From Pinus tabuliformis (taxonomy: Eukaryota; Streptophyta; Pinopsida; Pinales; Pinaceae): 64,000 nucleotides of DNA. The notes under the pieces are model-generated. The model made no database searches. It was given only the letters and a program-made list of their open reading frames with translations, and was not told the DNA's origin. This document shows positions 59,741-64,000 of this stretch, piece by piece; positions within the stretch are counted from its first letter, which is position 1; each line of letters opens with the position of its first letter. Where the stretch lies: positions 608,733,918-608,797,917 of the forward strand of contig CM062815.1 in assembly GCA_031772625.1 (NCBI GenBank), read 5' to 3'. The position numbers and the translations under genes are program-made.

Positions 59741-60238
59741 CTAAAAACACACACATATCAAAGATATCTTAAAGTGTCCATCAATAAATATTGATGGAGA
59801 ACTTCTTAACAGTAATTCATTTTTCACACACAAATCTTGAATTGGCATTGCCCCATACAATAGATCACTAGACATCCTATTAACATTTTCACAATGTCTT
59901 ATGCTAAATGATTGAAATTGGCTAACAATATTTTTTGCTTCTCCATGCAGTTGTTTTAACCTCTCCTTTTTAACTTGGTACACACCTTTCATATGCTTTC
60001 ACACAAGTTCAAAATTGGTGAAGACTACAATTCCATTGGATCCATACTCCCTAGCTTTTCCTAAGCCTTCTATCAATGCAATATAATATGCTTCATTGTT
60101 TGTTGTTCTTCTAGGTACATTCCTTTTCCTTTGGAGGAATTTGTTCGTCACAATATTGCATAACACATAAGTAATCACTGCTTGCCATGGATTGGGATAA
60201 CAAGAAACTTCTATGCATAATGTCCATTTTTCAACCAT
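59741..60238 (-). mobile_element. RNase H-like fragment
   Basis: Residues VPRRTTNNEAYYIALIEGLG in the 79-codon frame at 60238-59999, followed farther on by MKGVYQVKKERLKQLHGEAK (59992-59741), match the plant RVT_3-type RNase H pattern TNNEAEY.ALI.GL...D..LV. The start WTLCIEVSCYPNPW corresponds to the usual FDG.A..NPG strand. It could derive from a retroelement or from an RNase H domain gene. It is broken. Confidence 0.6.
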
Positions 60239-60845
60239 GTTTAATGGGTTTTCTAATCCCTATAAAAAAACAAATTCAATAAAATGAATTTAATATATTT
60301 ATACAGGTGTTGTTAGGTTGTGCAAAAGATTATTGTTTAGACAAATATGTCGGAATGCTAGGTAGCAAGAAAGGTTTTTTCTACTTGGATGGATGGTTGG
60401 AGAGTTGCAAGAAGAAAACAACTAGACATCTCTAATTCAACTCAACTACAAATCTCTAATTCATTTGACTTAGCTTCAACTCAATTGAAGGTTTAAAGTA
60501 TTTACTAATTTATTTTTATGTTCATTCCACAAATACAAATCTTTCTAATTCAACTTAGCTTCAAATCATCCAAATTTGAAAGTATTTCTTAATTTATTTT
60601 TATTTTCATTCTTGAAAATTTAACACTTATTCATGCCTAGTTTGAAAGTATTTCTTAATTTATTTTTATTTTCATTCTTGTAAATTTAACACTTATTCAT
60701 GTCTTGTTATAAAATTTGTTTATTAAAGCTATAATACATGTTTATTTATATGCCATACATGGGTCTATTTATATGCTTCTTTAAAAACTATAGTTAAAGA
60801 AGAAAAAAATGAAAAATGATAGACCGAGTTTTATTCTAGTAAATT
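60239..60845. other. Spacer with a 66-bp direct duplication (60575-60706)
   Basis: TTTGAAAGTATTTCTTAATT starts both copies (60575, 60641), each ending ACTTATTCATG...TAG/TTG. A weaker third copy may lie near 60490. No gene seen. Confidence 0.6.
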
Positions 60846-63625
60846 TAATATCTATGTCGCCTTCTTAAAATTAAAACACTAACATTAAAATTAAAACACC
60901 AAAAATAGATGACAAAGAAATGCCAACACTCTAATTAGCTTCAATCTCATGCACCCAACAAAATAGAAATGAAAAATATGTACATCTAAAAAAGAAACTA
61001 CTACTTGAAAAGAGAAAGTACAAGAACCTTCAATTGAGTGTATTCTACCTCATCTTAGGAAGCTAATAGACCCATGTTCCAAGAAAATAGGGAATCAAAG
61101 TGAATTTACATAATGAAAAAGAAAACATAAATGAACATATAACAACATAAACAAGGAAAGTATGTTACCAAGAAGCATCAAGGTTGTTCTACAAGATAAA
61201 TCAAGGTAGAACAAGTCAACCCAATAATATTAAAATTAAAACACCAAAAATAGATGAAAAGCAATTCCAACACTCTAATTAGCTTCAATTTCATGCACCC
61301 AACAAAATAGATATGAAAAAGTTGTACATCTCAAAAAGAAACTACTACTTGAAAAGAGCAAGTACGAGAACCTTCAATTGAGTGTATTCTACCTCATCTT
61401 AGGAAGCTAATAGACCCATGTTCTAAGAAAATAGGGAATCTTGAAGTGAAATACACATAATGAAAAAGAAAACATATTGAACTCATAACAACAAAAGCAA
61501 GGAAAGTATGTTATCAAGAAGCATCAAGGTTTTTCTACAAGATAAATCAAGGTAGAACAAGTCAACCCAATTAACATTAAAATTAAAACATGAAAAATGG
61601 ATAACAAAGCAATGACAACACTCTAATTAGAAACCCAATAATATTAATATTAAAATACAAAAAATAGATGACAAAGTAATGCCAACACTCTAATTATCTT
61701 CAACCTTATGCACCCAACAAAATAGAAATGAAAAAGATGTATCTCAAAAAGAAACTACTACTTGAAAAGAGAAAGTACAAGAATCTTCAATTGAGGAGGC
61801 ATAAATGAACATATAACAACACAAACAAGGAAAGTATGTTAACAAGAAGCATCAAGGTTTTTCTATGAGATAAATAAAGGTGGAAAAAATCAACCCCATA
61901 ACATTAAAATTAAACACCAAAAATAGATGAAAAAGCAATGCCAACACTCTAATTAGTTTTAATCTCTTGCACTAAACAAAATAGAAATTAGCAACATAAT
62001 AACATTAAAATTGAAACACCAAAAATAGATGACAAAGTAATGCCAACATTCTAATTAGCTTCAATCTCATGCACCCAAAAAAATAGAAATTTAAAAGATC
62101 TATCTAAAAAAGAAACTACTACTTGAAAAGAGCATGTACAATAACCTTCAATTGAGTGTATTATACCTTATCTTAGGAAGCTAATAGAACCATGTTCCAA
62201 GCAAATAGGGAAGCAAGGTGATTTACACATAATGAAAAATGAAACATAAATGAACATATAACAACAGAAACAAGGAAAGTATGTTACCAAGAAGCATCAA
62301 GGTTATTCAATGGCTATGATATCATCTACTTTTTCATTGGTGTCCTCTTCATTGATCAAATTTTTCATTTTGTCTATTAAAATGTTATGTGTTGAGAAGA
62401 TGGGGATATGATACTTGAATTGTTGATAGGTGCATCATTTGTAGTTCTTTGACACTGCATCCTATGCCCATATTCTCAGCATAGAACATTTTGATCAAGT
62501 AGGGGCTCTTAATAATTGTAGGGCTTCTCTTCAAAGTGTTTTGGAGCATTTGGACAATAGTTCTATGAGATAAATCAAGGTAGATTAATTCAACCGAATA
62601 ACATTAAAATTAAAACACGAAAAAAAGATGACAAAGAAATGTCAACACTCTAATTAGAAACCTAATAACATTAAAATTAAAACACCAAAAAGTGGAAAAG
62701 CAATTCCAACACTATAATTAGTTTCAATCTCATGCACCCAACAAAATAAAAATGAAAAATATGTATCTCAAAAAGAAACTACTACTTGAAAATAGAAAGT
62801 ACAAGAACCTTCAATTAATTCTATTCTGCCTCATCTTATGAAACTAATAGGACCCATGTTCCAAGCAAATAGAGAAGGTTGAAGTGAATTATACATAATG
62901 AAAAAGGAAACATTAATGAACACATAAAAATAGAAGCAAGGAAAGTCTGTTACGAAGAAGCATCAAGGTTGTTCTATGAGATAAATCGAGTAGAACAAGT
63001 CAACCCAATAATATTAAAATTAAAACACCAAAAATAGATGGCAAAGCAATATCGACACTCTAATTAGCAACCCAATAACATTAAAATTAAAAGACCAAAA
63101 AATATGGAAAATAAATGCCAACACTCTAATTAGCTTCAATCTCATGCACCCAACAAAATAAAAATGAAAAATATGTATCTCAAAAAGAAACTACTACTTG
63201 AAAAGAGAAAATAAAAGAACCATCAATTAAGTCTATTATGCCTATCTTATGAAACTAATAGGACCCATGTTCCAAGCAAATAGGGAAGCTTGAAGTGAAT
63301 TACAAATAATAAAAAAGGAAACATAAATGAACACATAACAACAAAAGCAAGGAAAGTATGTTACCAAGAAGCATCAAGGAACTGTTCTACGAGATAAATC
63401 AAGGTAGAACAAGTCAACCCAATAACAATAAAATTAAAACACCAAAAATGGATGACAAAGCAATGCCAACACTCTAATCAGAAATCCAATAAATTAAAAA
63501 ACAAAAAAAAATTAACAAATAAATGCCAACACTATTTCTATCTAGCAAGTAACATTAAAATTAAAACACCAAAAAAATAAATAACAAAGAAATGCCAACA
63601 CTCTTTCTATCCAGCAAGTATGGCA
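60846..63625 (+). repeat. Higher-order tandem array, ~344/413-bp units with ~69-bp subunits
   Basis: The anchor GAAACTACTACTTGAAAA recurs at 60994, 61338, 61751, 62112, 62774 and 63187; spacings are 344, 413, 361, 662 and 413. The 69-bp excess equals one subunit (AACATTAAAATTAAAACACC, then ATGACAAAGCAATGCCAACA, then CTCTAATTAG), which is doubled or tripled in some units and forms the right edge (63420-63600). Each unit also holds GGAAGCTAATAG...CCATGTTCCAAG and GTATGTTACCAAGAAGCATC. No coding frame of note. Confidence 0.85.
62306..62565 (-). other. Non-repeat segment embedded in the array
   Basis: About 250 bp that interrupts the tandem order and explains the 662-bp spacing. The minus strand has a short frame (KMKNLINEEDTNEKVDDIIA) with an exon-like look but no recognised family. 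Confidence 0.45.
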
Positions 63626-63779
63626 GTTTTTTATGGCCATAGATTTGGTTGTGTGGTGCCATGGAATACAGTGGAAAACAAATTTATATATGATGAGAGT
63701 CTTGTTTTAATTTGTGCTCAAGTTTATTTCAAATTATAATGTTGCTCACAATGCCTACAAATTTAATATTTTGGAAAAA

Positions 63780-63857
63780 AAAAGTGCAGGGTATGATACG
63801 ATTATTCTTGCTGGAGTTGAATATGGTAGTGGAAACTCTCGAGATTGAGCTACAAAT
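63780..63857 (+). pseudogene. Aconitase-like exon fragment
   Basis: In one frame: KSAGYDTIILAGVEYGSGNS followed by RD. This is close to the highly conserved aconitate hydratase / IRP segment with the substrate-site SRD (family: [23 protein letters not shown]). The codon at 63846-63848 is TGA where the family has Trp, and similarity stops within a few codons. There is no clear upstream exon. It is probably a processed or shuffled relic of a host aconitase gene, or an exon captured by a mobile element. Confidence 0.6.
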
Positions 63858-64000
63858 TGTTACAGCCAGCAATCAAAATGAAAATAAATACAGAGACCAT
63901 AGTTGCACAGGTCCAAATCTTAATGGAAGCATGGCCCTTAAAATTCTTTGCTTGTGTCTCTTTATGTTGGTGAAATGGTTGATTTCATCCCAAAATTTAG
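63858..64000. other. Right-edge spacer
   Basis: No recognised feature; it does not continue the aconitase similarity. Confidence 0.4.

Noticed and set aside
60846-63625. CRISPR-like array
   Set aside because: Units are hundreds of bases long without unique spacers of even size, and the window is a plant nuclear sequence; it is a tandem satellite.

Overview
This is nuclear DNA of a seed plant with a large, transposon-swollen genome. The signs are plant LTR retrotransposons with plant-type primer sites, Tat/Ogre-like and chromovirus lineages, many introns, long (AT)n runs and AT-rich spacers. The style of the Tat-type reverse transcriptase and of a plant-mobile-domain-like fragment suggests a gymnosperm, but that is an inference. 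No complete ordinary host gene is visible. Host-like material is limited to a spliced locus of unknown family, a spliced 3' gene end, and a short aconitase-like piece at the right edge.

Left third (1-25.2 kb): nested elements. An old minus-strand Tat/Ogre-like Ty3/gypsy element (A) starts with its 5' LTR at 22382 and runs off the left edge. Inside it lies a plus-strand, plant-mobile-domain-like fragment. Inside that fragment lies a well-preserved plus-strand LTR element at 2238-10988, in an unusual tandem form: LTR - internal - LTR - internal - LTR, with one 5-bp target duplication (AGCAA) around the whole. Each internal part carries the same 430-codon frame: coiled coil, G-patch, two CCHC knuckles. 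No polymerase is encoded, so it is a gag-only, non-autonomous element. To the right of A lie a degenerate ~200-bp tandem repeat and the 5' end of a minus-strand chromovirus-like element (D).

Middle (25.2-43 kb): AT-rich spacer with a near-perfect 42-bp inverted repeat, a tRNA-derived SINE candidate and a 120-bp tandem repeat; the remains of a third Tat-like element (C); a ~29-bp minisatellite just upstream of a decayed, intron-containing transposase-like gene (35.1-41.1 kb); and, inside that gene, a 2.4-kb chromovirus-derived element (F) with perfect 5-bp target duplications.

Right third (43-64 kb): a ~4.3-kb polypurine array split by a relative of A (element B, 46478-54297; 1038-bp LTRs, gag and protease but no reverse transcriptase). 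Then come a minus-strand chromovirus 3' end (E), an intron-containing minus-strand locus of unknown family carrying a solo LTR, an RNase H-like piece, a ~344/413-bp tandem array with nested ~69-bp subunits, and the aconitase-like fragment.

Elements A, B and C share an unusual primer site and a short motif family (GCTCGTTAAAA / GACTCTNTAAAATTGAAAA) scattered through their non-coding parts. The best candidates for something new are the tandem G-patch gag-only element with its E2F-like LTR cluster, and this motif family. All counts are by eye.
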